Assembly (NCBI GenBank): GCA_002392625.1
Contig: DGHJ01000077.1
Coordinates: 1 to 13,336 of the forward strand
DNA: 13,336 nucleotides
Source of the DNA: Oscillospiraceae bacterium UBA3851
GTDB taxonomy: Bacteria; Bacillota; Clostridia; Oscillospirales; Oscillospiraceae
Reading direction: 5' to 3'
The first letter of the stretch is position 1, and the number at the start of each line of letters is the position of its first letter. Under the pieces are notes generated by a model that worked only from the letters and a program-made list of their open reading frames with translations, did no database searches and was not told where the DNA came from. This document shows positions 5,878 to 11,232 of the stretch, piece after piece. The position numbers were made by a program, and so were the translations under genes.

Positions 5878-6057
5878 TTATTCCGCCGGCCGGAACACCG
5901 CCCGGCCCTGGAAGAGTCCGTTCATCCATTCCGCCTTCAGCACGTCGGCCATCCGCTGCCGCTGCTGCGGCGTCAGATCCTCCGTGTTCACCAGCGTGTC
6001 TCCTACGTGGACGTATGAGATCACCTTGATGTCCTCCGGCTTTATTCTCTTTCCCAT
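5878..6057 (-). CDS. Small hypothetical protein
   Basis: The product is 59 residues from the ATG at 6057, with GGAGGTGAG about 6 nt upstream; an ATG three codons earlier lies inside that site and is rejected. It begins MGKRIKPEDIKVISYVHVGD, then has a helical part with LTPQQRQRMADVLKAEW and ends FRPAE with a TAA. No domain recognised; the style fits small phage early proteins. The repeats at 5786-5870 start 8 bp after its stop. Confidence 0.65.
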   Translation of the reverse strand: MGKRIKPEDIKVISYVHVGDTLVNTEDLTPQQRQRMADVLKAEWMNGLFQGRAVFRPAE

Positions 6058-6106
6058 ACGTCTCACCTCCGCGCTACCCTATGCCCTTCCGGGCCCGTCC
6101 TATCCC

Positions 6107-6135
6107 TTGCCATCCTCCCGCCGGTGTGATATGAT
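6107..6135 (+). promoter_or_regulatory. Strong extended -10 promoter, rightward
   Basis: TTGCCA (6107-6112) and TATGAT (6130-6135) are separated by 17 bp, with a TG at 6127-6128 giving an extended -10. A start near 6142 lies just before the AAAGGAGG site of the 6158 gene. It faces against the leftward operon. Confidence 0.7.
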
Positions 6136-6157
6136 CCCGTCGAAAGGAGGTATCATT

Positions 6158-6361
6158 GTGAAACTCAGCTATTTCACCGACGAAGAAGCCCTGATCGCCT
6201 ATATTGCCGTTCAGGAAAAGATGAAGACTTTCACCTCACACGGCAATCCAAACAAAAAAGCCAGGCAAAACATCAGGCTCTGTCAGTCGGTTCTTCAGAA
6301 GCTGGCATCGGAACACCCAGTCGTTTCGCTCGCTCAGCTATCATCCGATCAGCTCTTCTGA
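6158..6361 (+). CDS. Rightward orphan small protein with its own promoter
   Basis: The product is 67 residues from the GTG at 6158, with AAAGGAGG 7 nt upstream and the promoter above. It begins VKLSYFTDEEALIAYIAVQE, has a basic middle (NPNKKARQNIRLCQ) and ends SSDQLF. It reads as a compact soluble helical protein, perhaps nucleic-acid binding from its charge; no family is recognised. Its last 89 bp overlap tail-to-tail with the leftward gene at 6273-6518, and its transcript would run antisense through all of that gene to a hairpin near 6560. Possible roles include control of the leftward genes, excision or toxin/antitoxin function, all speculative. Confidence 0.65.
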   Translation: MKLSYFTDEEALIAYIAVQEKMKTFTSHGNPNKKARQNIRLCQSVLQKLASEHPVVSLAQLSSDQLF

Positions 6362-6518
6362 CGGCCCGCAAAAGATCGTGTGCTTCCTGCGCCCGTTTCA
6401 CCGCGTCACGGTGCTCTGTTTTCTCGATCTGCCTCTCCAGCACCGCCCCCTGCCGCTCTTGCACTTCCACTGCAAGGGCGGCGATTTCTTTCGGTGATCC
6501 CTTGATCGTGATTTCCAT
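6273..6518 (-). CDS. Small coiled-coil early protein
   Basis: The product is 81 residues from the ATG at 6518, with a GGAGGTGAGG site. It begins MEITIKGSPKEIAALAVEVQ, a short strand followed by a helix, then a long charged coiled coil rich in Glu, Arg and Ala, ending EEPTDRA. The opening 'M-E-I-T-I-K-G-S-P-K-E-I-A-A-L' is common in small phage early proteins of Firmicutes, from memory; function unknown. It is the first gene after the leftward regulator and is wholly covered by the antisense transcript predicted from the 6107 promoter. Confidence 0.7.
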   Translation of the reverse strand: MEITIKGSPKEIAALAVEVQERQGAVLERQIEKTEHRDAVKRAQEAHDLLRAVRRADRMIAERAKRLGVPMPASEEPTDRA

Positions 6519-6538
6519 TTGCCCTCACCTCCCCGCTC

Positions 6539-6567
6539 GTCTACCCTTTTGTGGGTAGGCGATTTTT
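6539..6567 (+). terminator. Possible weak rightward terminator
   Basis: GTCTACCC (6539-6546) can pair with GGGTAGGC (6553-6560) as an 8-bp stem with one U-G pair and a 6-nt loop, followed by GA and five T. It would end the transcript from the 6107 promoter, giving an RNA of roughly 425 nt. In the leftward direction no U-run follows. Confidence 0.35.
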
Positions 6568-6570
6568 CTA

Positions 6571-6588
6571 TGTTTAGTCTATTAAACA
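6571..6588. promoter_or_regulatory. Perfect palindrome, operator candidate
   Basis: TGTTTA, six bases, TAAACA form a perfect 18-bp inverted repeat. It spans the stop codon of the leftward XRE gene. The half-site matches the GTTTAA-type elements in the divergent promoter region, so it could be an additional repressor site acting as a roadblock or in looping. Confidence 0.45.
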
Positions 6589-6782
6589 CTTGCTGCAAAA
6601 AAAAGCTGGTCGACAGACACCCCCAGCGCCTCAGCAATCCTCCGTAACGTCTTCGAGGTAGTGTTACGCTCCTGGTTTTTCTCCAGTGCGCAAATCGTTC
6701 CTCTCGATACGCCGCTCTTTGCTGACAGCTCCTCTTGTGTCATGCCGACCTGCTCTCTCACTTCTCTCACGCGGTAGCCCAT
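6582..6782 (-). CDS. XRE-family HTH regulator (Cro-like)
   Basis: The product is 66 residues from the ATG at 6782, preceded by a GGGGGTGAGG site. It is a single Cro/C1-type helix-turn-helix domain: VREVREQVGMTQEELSAKSG, VSRGTICALEKN, and LRRIAEALGVSVDQLF. There is no extra domain, so it is the short, Cro-like member of the divergent pair. It lies at the head of the leftward early genes with its own promoter, and would be expected to oppose the rightward regulator. Assignment as Cro rather than repressor rests on size and direction only. Confidence 0.85.
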   Translation of the reverse strand: MGYRVREVREQVGMTQEELSAKSGVSRGTICALEKNQERNTTSKTLRRIAEALGVSVDQLFFAASV

Positions 6783-6796
6783 TTCCTCACCCCCTC

Positions 6797-6864
6797 GTGT
6801 TTAATTTACTACACAGTAGCACATCATCATCTGCCTGTCAAGTAGGTTAAACAATATTTGTTCA
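6797..6864 (-). promoter_or_regulatory. Leftward promoter with overlapping operator candidates
   Basis: On the minus strand, TTGACA (6841-6836) and TACTGT (6818-6813) are separated by 17 bp, with a TG one base before the -10 (extended -10). Two dyad-like sites flank it: GTGTTTAATTTACTACAC (6797-6814), overlapping the -10 and start region, and GTTAAACAATATTTGTTCA (6846-6864), just upstream of the -35. Both contain TTTAA/TTAAA half-sites like those in the rightward promoter, as expected for a lysis-lysogeny type switch. Confidence 0.6.
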
Positions 6865-6882
6865 AAAAATTTTACATTTTTC

Positions 6883-6923
6883 TTGACAGCTTTGCAGCCT
6901 CTTTGTATAATATGTTAAACAAT
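6883..6923 (+). promoter_or_regulatory. Consensus rightward promoter with operator at the start site
   Basis: TTGACA (6883-6888) and TATAAT (6906-6911) are both perfect consensus with a 17-bp spacer. The 10-mer GTTAAACAAT at 6914-6923 lies over the transcription start and is identical to the one at 6846-6855, suggesting autoregulation by repressor binding. It drives the XRE repressor and probably the gene at 7373. Confidence 0.75.
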
Positions 6924-6942
6924 CCGAGAGGAGGAAGCCATT

Positions 6943-7320
6943 TTGACCTTATCTGAACTTCTCGTTCAATACCGCCTGTCCCATGATTTGTCCCAGCGTC
7001 AGTTCGCGGTTCGCTGTGGTGTTTCTAACGGTTATATTTCCATGCTGGAGCGAAACATCAACCCCAGCACCGGGGATCCCGTTGCCCCCTCTCTTCCCAC
7101 GCTAAAGAAGATTGCCTCCGGCATGGGAGTGACGCTGGACACCCTGTTTTCGATGGTGGATGACATGCCCGTCTCTCTCGATGACTCTGCGCCTCACCTC
7201 ACCCCCGCTGAGGAGCGCATGGTGGAGAGCTACCGCCGGGCGCCCCAGGCCGTCCGTGACATCGTGGACGTGGCCCTGGCTCCCTACTCCCCTATCGTAT
7301 CCAAAGACGAGGCAATGTGA
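6943..7320 (+). CDS. XRE-family repressor (CI-like)
   Basis: The product is 125 residues, probably from the TTG at 6943, with GAGAGGAGG about 9 nt upstream. Residues about 5-65 are a Cro/C1 helix-turn-helix domain: LLVQYRLSHDLSQRQFAVRC, GVSNGYISMLERN, then PTLKKIASGMGVTLDTLFSM. After a linker, residues 87-116 form a C-terminal helix pair (LTPAEERMVESYRRAPQAVR), typical of XRE repressors of clostridial prophages and likely for dimerisation. There is no Ser/Lys peptidase domain, so RecA-stimulated self-cleavage is unlikely; induction would need another route, such as an antirepressor or protease. It is driven by the perfect promoter just upstream. Confidence 0.85.
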   Translation: MTLSELLVQYRLSHDLSQRQFAVRCGVSNGYISMLERNINPSTGDPVAPSLPTLKKIASGMGVTLDTLFSMVDDMPVSLDDSAPHLTPAEERMVESYRRAPQAVRDIVDVALAPYSPIVSKDEAM

Positions 7321-7372
7321 TCTACGTGGATTTCAGCAGATAATCTGATTTTCACAAACGGGAGGTATTTCA

Positions 7373-8116
7373 ATGATATATTTCGTAATTGCCGTTTGCG
7401 TTGCGATCCTCGTTGTTATCATTGTAAACCGCAAAGATAACCAAAGCAGCGGCGGACGTTTTGCAAAAAATAAAACCTACACAAAGAACGACCCGCTTGT
7501 ACAGCGCATCAATGCAAATCTGAAGGAGAGGCATGATACAAGTCCGCATTCAGGCGGTAGTCCCCAGAATCACCTTCTTGCAAGAGCATCGGCCGCTGCC
7601 GCGTCAGCAAAAGCCGGTGGCAACATCGGTTATATTGCCCAGAACGTCGCCACCATTTATCACTGCATATGCAGATACGCAGACAAGGGGAATAAGTATA
7701 CCACCGCCCAGCGCATATACGCCGCGCTCCTGATTGATTCCATCGCCTATTTGCAAAACGGTCAGATTTCCTCCTCCGAGCTGCAAACATCCGTTCACGC
7801 CGCCGCCGTGCATCAGATTGGTGCCAATCATTTCTATCATCAGGAGGTCTACGGCATAGCGTGTTACCCCGACAACGCCGATCTGATCTGCGCAACAGCA
7901 GACCTCGAAGTGCTGATGTTCTGTGCAGATTCAAACCTCGACTATCATTCCGTCATTGATTTCGTTGCCCGCAGTATCGGTGCAATCGAATCTATGGTCC
8001 ATCGTACTCTGTCACAGGGCGACGCATCACCCCTGTTTGATAACATTCTCCCTACCGTTCTTGCCCTCTTTCATCAGCAAGATTTTTTGTCCGAGCTCGA
8101 CGTGATAGACTTCTAA
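7373..8116 (+). CDS. Unknown membrane-anchored protein in the control region
   Basis: The product is 247 residues from the ATG at 7373, with GGGAGG about 7 nt upstream. Residues 2-18 (IYFVIAVCVAILVVIIV) are one membrane helix followed by basic residues, so most of the protein is probably cytoplasmic. After a polar linker (about 20-65) comes a helical Ala/Ile/His-rich domain with AQNVATIYHCICRYADKGNK, several His and Cys, and an acidic end (ELDVIDF). I recognise no family. It lies 52 bp after the repressor with no terminator between, so it is likely expressed in the resident state. Its AT content is higher than the recombinase's, suggesting a separate origin. The position is one where prophages often carry superinfection-exclusion or defence genes; that role is conjecture. 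Confidence 0.75.
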   Translation: MIYFVIAVCVAILVVIIVNRKDNQSSGGRFAKNKTYTKNDPLVQRINANLKERHDTSPHSGGSPQNHLLARASAAAASAKAGGNIGYIAQNVATIYHCICRYADKGNKYTTAQRIYAALLIDSIAYLQNGQISSSELQTSVHAAAVHQIGANHFYHQEVYGIACYPDNADLICATADLEVLMFCADSNLDYHSVIDFVARSIGAIESMVHRTLSQGDASPLFDNILPTVLALFHQQDFLSELDVIDF

Positions 8117-8170
8117 CCCAAAGCCTTCCCCTTGAGGGGAAGGTGGCCGCGTCAGCGGCCGGATGAGGTG
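8117..8170. repeat. Second type of interspersed repeat (double hairpin)
   Basis: CCTTCCCC-TTGA-GGGGAAGG (8124-8143) and GGCCGC-GTCA-GCGGCC (8145-8160) are two adjacent stem-loops, ending GGATGAGGTG. From memory, this 'AAGCCTTCCCC...GGGGAAGGTGG...GGATGAGGTG' type is scattered widely in genomes of gut Firmicutes. It begins directly after the TAA of the 7373 gene, so it may also weaken read-through into the recombinase. Confidence 0.75.
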
Positions 8171-8205
8171 TCATTGCGAGGCGGCTCTGCCGCCGTGGCA
8201 ATCCG
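8171..8205. repeat. Seventh copy of the TCATTGCGA palindromic repeat
   Basis: It differs by one base (CTCTGCC for CTCCGCC) from the copies at 5405-5439 and 5786-5820. It abuts the double-hairpin repeat and ends 26 bp before the recombinase start codon. The two repeats fill the gap between the 7373 gene and the recombinase; I see no convincing vegetative or sporulation promoter there. Confidence 0.85.
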
Positions 8206-8230
8206 TAACCCCCGCAGAAAGGAGGTTCCC

Positions 8231-9691
8231 ATGCCCGACAAAAACAGCGACGTCCGCGTGGCCGCCGCCTATATCCGCGTCTCCACCGACGATCAGCTGG
8301 AGTATTCCCCGGACAGCCAGCTCCAGATCATCCGGGACTACGCCGCCAAAAACGGCTACATCCTCCCGGAGGAGTACATCTTCATGGAGGAGGAGGGCCG
8401 CAGCGGCCGCCGGGCGGACCGCCGGGAGAAGTTCCAGCAGGTCATTGCCCTGGCCCGCTCCCCAGAGCACCCCATTGACGCCATCCTTCTGTGGAAGTTT
8501 TCCCGCTTCGCCCGCAACCAGGAGGAGGCCATCGTCTACAAGTCCCGCCTGCAGAAGGCCGGCGTCAACGTGATCTCCATCTCCGAGCCTTTGCCGGATG
8601 GGCCCTTCGGCTCTCTCATCGAGCGGATCATCGAGTGGGAGGATGAATACTACTCCATCAATCTGGCCCAGGAGGTCCGCCGCGGCATGACGGAAAAAGC
8701 CCGCCGCGGCCAGGTGCAGACAACTCCCGCCTACGGCTACCGGATCGAGAACAATACTCTGATTCCCGTCCCGGAGGAGGCCACCCACATCCGGGAGATC
8801 TTCCGCCGCTTCGCCGCCGGAGAGGGCCTGTTCCCTATTGCAAAATGGATGAACAGTATCGGAGCTAAGACCCACCGAGGAAACAAATTTGAAAACCGTA
8901 CCATCGAATACATACTGCGCAACCCCGTGTATATCGGTAAACTACGCTGGACGCCCAGCCGACGCCTCCGCCGGGACTTTGACAGCCCCGACGCCATGAT
9001 CGTGGACGCCTCCCATGAGCCGCTGATTGACACGGCCACCTGGGACGCCTGTCAAGAGCAGATGCGCCGCGTCAAGGAGCGCTGGAGGTATCACGGCCGC
9101 CCAGCTGGTGATCGTAAGCACTGGCTCTCCGGCATTGTCCGCTGTGCCTCCTGTGGCTCCACGCTGATCTTCGCCGCTCCGCATTACTTCAAATGCAACA
9201 ACTACGTCCGTGGCAGCTGCCGCACCTCCCAGCACGTGGATGCGGAGCTACTGGAGAAAGCCCTCCTGCAAAAGCTCCATTATGATCTGGCCGCCGGCTC
9301 TGTTGACTATGAGCTGATCCAGGCCGCCGACGGCACCGCCGATCAGCTCTCTGCCCTCCGCCGGCAGATCACCCAGACGGAAAAGAAAAAGGAACGCCTG
9401 CGCGAGGCGTTCCTGTCCGGAGCGGATACGGTAGAAGAGTATAAGGCCATGAAGGACGCGCTGGACGCCCAGCTGGCCGAGCAGCGCCAGCACCTGGCCG
9501 AGCTGGAGTCCTCCACCATTCAAAAGACGCCGCAGATCATGGCGGAGCATCTTCACAACGCCCTTCAGACGCTGGACTCTCCCACGGCCACTGTTGCCGA
9601 GAAGCACACCGCAGCCGACGCCGTGATCTCCCGCTGCACCTGGGACAAATCCACCGCCACACTATCCATAACCTACCGCATTATCCTTTAA
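8231..9691 (+). CDS. Large serine recombinase (integrase/excisionase)
   Basis: The product is 486 residues from the ATG at 8231, with AAAGGAGG 7 nt upstream; the open frame continues upstream only through repeat DNA. Residues 10-150 are the resolvase catalytic domain: AAAYIRVSTDDQ contains the nucleophile Ser18 and Arg16, and KFSRFARN (about 89-96) holds the conserved Arg pair. Residues about 165-285 are the recombinase DNA-binding domain (TPAYGYRI, RNPVYIGKL). A zinc ribbon follows, with C305, C308, C322 and C330. Residues 370-430 are a coiled coil, the part of large serine integrases that controls direction. Length is close to SpoIVCA, the recombinase that excises the skin element. It faces the att junction about 30 bp away and is presumably the enzyme that inserted the element into cotJC. 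Confidence 0.95.
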   Translation: MPDKNSDVRVAAAYIRVSTDDQLEYSPDSQLQIIRDYAAKNGYILPEEYIFMEEEGRSGRRADRREKFQQVIALARSPEHPIDAILLWKFSRFARNQEEAIVYKSRLQKAGVNVISISEPLPDGPFGSLIERIIEWEDEYYSINLAQEVRRGMTEKARRGQVQTTPAYGYRIENNTLIPVPEEATHIREIFRRFAAGEGLFPIAKWMNSIGAKTHRGNKFENRTIEYILRNPVYIGKLRWTPSRRLRRDFDSPDAMIVDASHEPLIDTATWDACQEQMRRVKERWRYHGRPAGDRKHWLSGIVRCASCGSTLIFAAPHYFKCNNYVRGSCRTSQHVDAELLEKALLQKLHYDLAAGSVDYELIQAADGTADQLSALRRQITQTEKKKERLREAFLSGADTVEEYKAMKDALDAQLAEQRQHLAELESSTIQKTPQIMAEHLHNALQTLDSPTATVAEKHTAADAVISRCTWDKSTATLSITYRIIL

Positions 9692-9699
9692 TTTTTTCT

Positions 9700-9745
9700 C
9701 TATATCGTAGCCTGTTGCATTACGGGCCGCCGTATTGACTGATAA
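9700..9745. other. Attachment site (element/cotJC junction)
   Basis: The cotJC frame is intact down to CCG at 9725-9723; the next bases (TAA on the minus strand at 9722-9720) do not fit CotJC, which normally continues Asp-Gly-Glu after Gly-Gly-Pro. The crossover therefore lies at or just before this point, near the GGCGGCCCG stretch. Large serine recombinases use a 2-bp core within sites of about 40-50 bp; with only one end in view the core cannot be fixed. The other att site and the rest of cotJC should be left of position 1 on the minus strand. Confidence 0.7.
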
Positions 9746-9818
9746 TGACAGCGGCCAGCTTCGGGTTCGGAGTGGCAATATTGACCGGGTACTGCAGCTT
9801 CTTTTCATAAATGAACAT
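9720..9818 (-). pseudogene. cotJC: cotJC 5' fragment interrupted by the element
   Basis: The ATG at 9818 overlaps the stop of the cotJA-cotJB gene (TGATG), the usual order of the cotJ operon. The 32 codons read M-F-I-Y-E-K-K-L-Q-Y-P-V, then later Q-Y-G-G-P, a clear match to the start of CotJC (family pattern M-x-x-YEKKLQYPV ... EQYGGxDGEL). CotJC is a manganese-catalase-like spore coat protein of about 190 residues. Here the frame ends at a TAA contributed by the element, before any of the metal-binding Glu/His residues, so the fragment cannot be active. If the element excises in sporulating mother cells the gene would be restored; if it cannot, this is a disrupted gene. Confidence 0.9.
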
Positions 9819-10354
9819 CAGTCATTGCCTCCTTTTTCCCAGGGCCACGGATCATCCAGCCAGCGGAACCCATCATTGACGCAATCCGTCATTTTCAGTG
9901 GGCCGTATGCCTCCACGTATTTCTCCCGGCCCTCCCTGGCCAGCTTAACGTAGGAGCAGAACAGAGCCAGCGCGTCCTCGTCGCTTCTGTGGGTATCCAG
10001 ATATAAGCCAAGCTCCTTGATGGCAAAATCCAGCGCCATCAGCTCGGACAGGGCGGTATTTGTCGCCGGGAAGCGGGATTCCAGCTCACGATGGAACGGA
10101 AGATTCAGGCCGGGAAACAGTGTGCCCTCCCGCAGGGCCTCTTGCTGACCATAGCGCCTGGCATTCTCCGGCTGCATGGCAATAAAGGGAAAAGCCATGG
10201 CAGCGCAAGGACCCGGCAGGCAGCCCTTGCCGTTGTCACAGGCGGTCTGTCCGTTGTTACCGTTCATTTCCATCATGGCGTCATTTGCGGTATCATCGGT
10301 GATCGGTGCCGCCAACGTGTTGTTTCTCATCATCCGGGTGTTATCCGAGTACAA
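9818..10354 (-). CDS. cotJB: CotJA-CotJB fusion, spore coat protein
   Basis: The product is 178 residues from the TTG at 10354, chosen because AAAGGAGG lies 8 nt upstream; a GTG at 10381 would put that site inside the gene. Residues 51-90 match CotJA (AMAFPFIAMQ, EALREGTLFPGLNLPF). Residues 101-174 match CotJB (LMALDFAIKELGLYLDTH, YGPL, then WLDDPWPWE). In Bacillus, cotJA, cotJB and cotJC are separate genes of one mother-cell operon, and the products form a coat complex with the catalase-like CotJC. Here the first two are one polypeptide with no stop between them. The first 50 residues are polar, Asn/Asp-rich and low complexity. The stop overlaps the start of cotJC. Confidence 0.85.
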   Translation of the reverse strand: MYSDNTRMMRNNTLAAPITDDTANDAMMEMNGNNGQTACDNGKGCLPGPCAAMAFPFIAMQPENARRYGQQEALREGTLFPGLNLPFHRELESRFPATNTALSELMALDFAIKELGLYLDTHRSDEDALALFCSYVKLAREGREKYVEAYGPLKMTDCVNDGFRWLDDPWPWEKGGND

Positions 10355-10399
10355 GATGCGTTCCTCCTTTGAATTGCTCACCGCTTTCGCGGTCGTTTC

Positions 10400-10407
10400 A
10401 TTCTATG
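10400..10407 (-). promoter_or_regulatory. Possible sigma-E/sigma-K type -10 for the cotJ operon
   Basis: On the minus strand CATAGAAT (10407-10400) resembles the -10 of mother-cell sigma factors (CATAnnnT). It lies about 45 bp before the start codon. No convincing -35 is seen, so this is a weak call supported mainly by knowledge that cotJ is a mother-cell operon in Bacillus. Confidence 0.3.
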
Positions 10408-10433
10408 AAAACGCAGCTTGAACGGACACATGC

Positions 10434-10474
10434 GGAAAGAACAAAAGAATGGCAGGCCCGGCGGCCTGCCATTC
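10434..10474 (-). terminator. Rho-independent terminator of the trmK-nif3-yebC operon
   Basis: A 12-bp perfect stem (GAATGGCAGGCC / GGCCTGCCATTC, 10474-10447) with a 4-nt loop is followed on the minus strand by TTTTGTTCTTT. It lies 20 bp after the yebC stop and separates that operon from cotJ. Confidence 0.85.
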
Positions 10475-10493
10475 CGAAATCGCGATGCGTTCC

Positions 10494-11228
10494 TTACTCG
10501 TTATCCCAGTTATGCCAGACGTTTTGCACGTCCTCGTTGTCCTCCAGCATGTCCAGCAGTTTTTCCATGTTCTTCACATCATCCGGATCTGTCATGGTCA
10601 CGTAAGTCTGGGGAACCATCTCGATATCTGCACTGACAAAGGAGTAGCCCTTGGCCTCCAGCGCAGCAACCACATCGTTGAAGCTGTCGGGATCGGTGGT
10701 GACCTCGAAGACGGGGCCGTCCGCCTCGAAATCGGCGGCGCCGGCGTCCAGCGCGTCCATCATGACCGTTTCCTCGTCCAACTCCTCGTCCTCGTTGTTG
10801 ATGACGATGACGCCCTTGCGGTCAAAGGACCAGCTGACGCAGCCCTGAGCGCCCATGCCCTTGCCGAACTTGTCGAAATAATGCCGAACCTCCGGGGCGG
10901 TGCGCTGGCGGTTGTCGGTCAGCGCCTCCACGATGACGGCCACGCCGCAGGGGCCATAGCCCTCGTAGGTAACGGACTCGTAGTTATCGGTGTTGCCGGC
11001 GCCCAGCGCCTTGTCGATGGTGCGCTTGATATTGTCGTTGGGCATGTTGGCAGCCTTTGCCTTGGCTACGACAGTGGCAAGACGGGAGTTGTTGGCGGGA
11101 TCGCCGCTGCCGCCCTGCTTGACGGCCACGATGATCTCTTTGGCGATCTTGGTAAAGGTGGCAGAACGCTTAGCGTCAGCCGCACCCTTGGTCTTTTGGA
11201 TATTGTGCCATTTGGAATGTCCGGACAT
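10494..11228 (-). CDS. yebC: YebC/PmpR family protein
   Basis: The product is 244 residues from the ATG at 11228, with AAGGAGA in the 3' end of the nif3-like gene as ribosome binding site. It is full length and highly typical: MSGHSKWHNIQKTKGAADAK at the N-terminus, MPNDNIKRTIDKALG, YEGYGPCGVAVIVEALTDN, and an acidic C-terminal domain ending NVWHNWDNE. The family was first described as DNA-binding regulators. Later work links bacterial YebC and its mitochondrial relative TACO1 to translation, helping ribosomes through polyproline stretches. The gene is the last of a three-gene operon 4 bp after the nif3-like stop, and ends at a strong terminator. Confidence 0.95.
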   Translation of the reverse strand: MSGHSKWHNIQKTKGAADAKRSATFTKIAKEIIVAVKQGGSGDPANNSRLATVVAKAKAANMPNDNIKRTIDKALGAGNTDNYESVTYEGYGPCGVAVIVEALTDNRQRTAPEVRHYFDKFGKGMGAQGCVSWSFDRKGVIVINNEDEELDEETVMMDALDAGAADFEADGPVFEVTTDPDSFNDVVAALEAKGYSFVSADIEMVPQTYVTMTDPDDVKNMEKLLDMLEDNEDVQNVWHNWDNE

Positions 11229-11232
11229 AGTT

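Larger units (their letters stand above)
1..9722. mobile_element. Phage-like integrated element (right part), inserted in cotJC
   Basis: This is the portion of an integrated element that lies in the window; the left end is beyond position 1. Seen in the sequence: a leftward run of small overlapping genes, a divergent pair of XRE-type regulators, and a large serine recombinase next to the boundary. The right boundary is placed where the cotJC reading frame stops making sense (codon 32, then a TAA from foreign DNA). The gene style resembles the early region of temperate phages of Clostridia. No structural, packaging or lysis gene is visible here, so an intact prophage, a decayed prophage or a conjugative/mobilizable element with phage-like control all remain possible. 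Seven copies of a chromosomal palindromic repeat inside it suggest long residence in the host. The exact crossover could be a few bases either side of 9,722. Confidence 0.85.

Noticed and set aside
8132..8230. Earlier start for the serine recombinase
   Set aside because: The upstream frame is translated repeat DNA; the ATG at 8231 has a strong ribosome binding site and matches where the catalytic domain begins.
8171..8875. Leftward 234-codon open frame opposite the recombinase
   Set aside because: It is a shadow of a GC-rich gene, ends in repeat DNA and has no start signal.
9692..9722. tRNA-gene attachment site
   Set aside because: No tRNA-like sequence is present at the junction; the reading frame shows insertion within cotJC, as is usual for serine recombinases that target coding genes.
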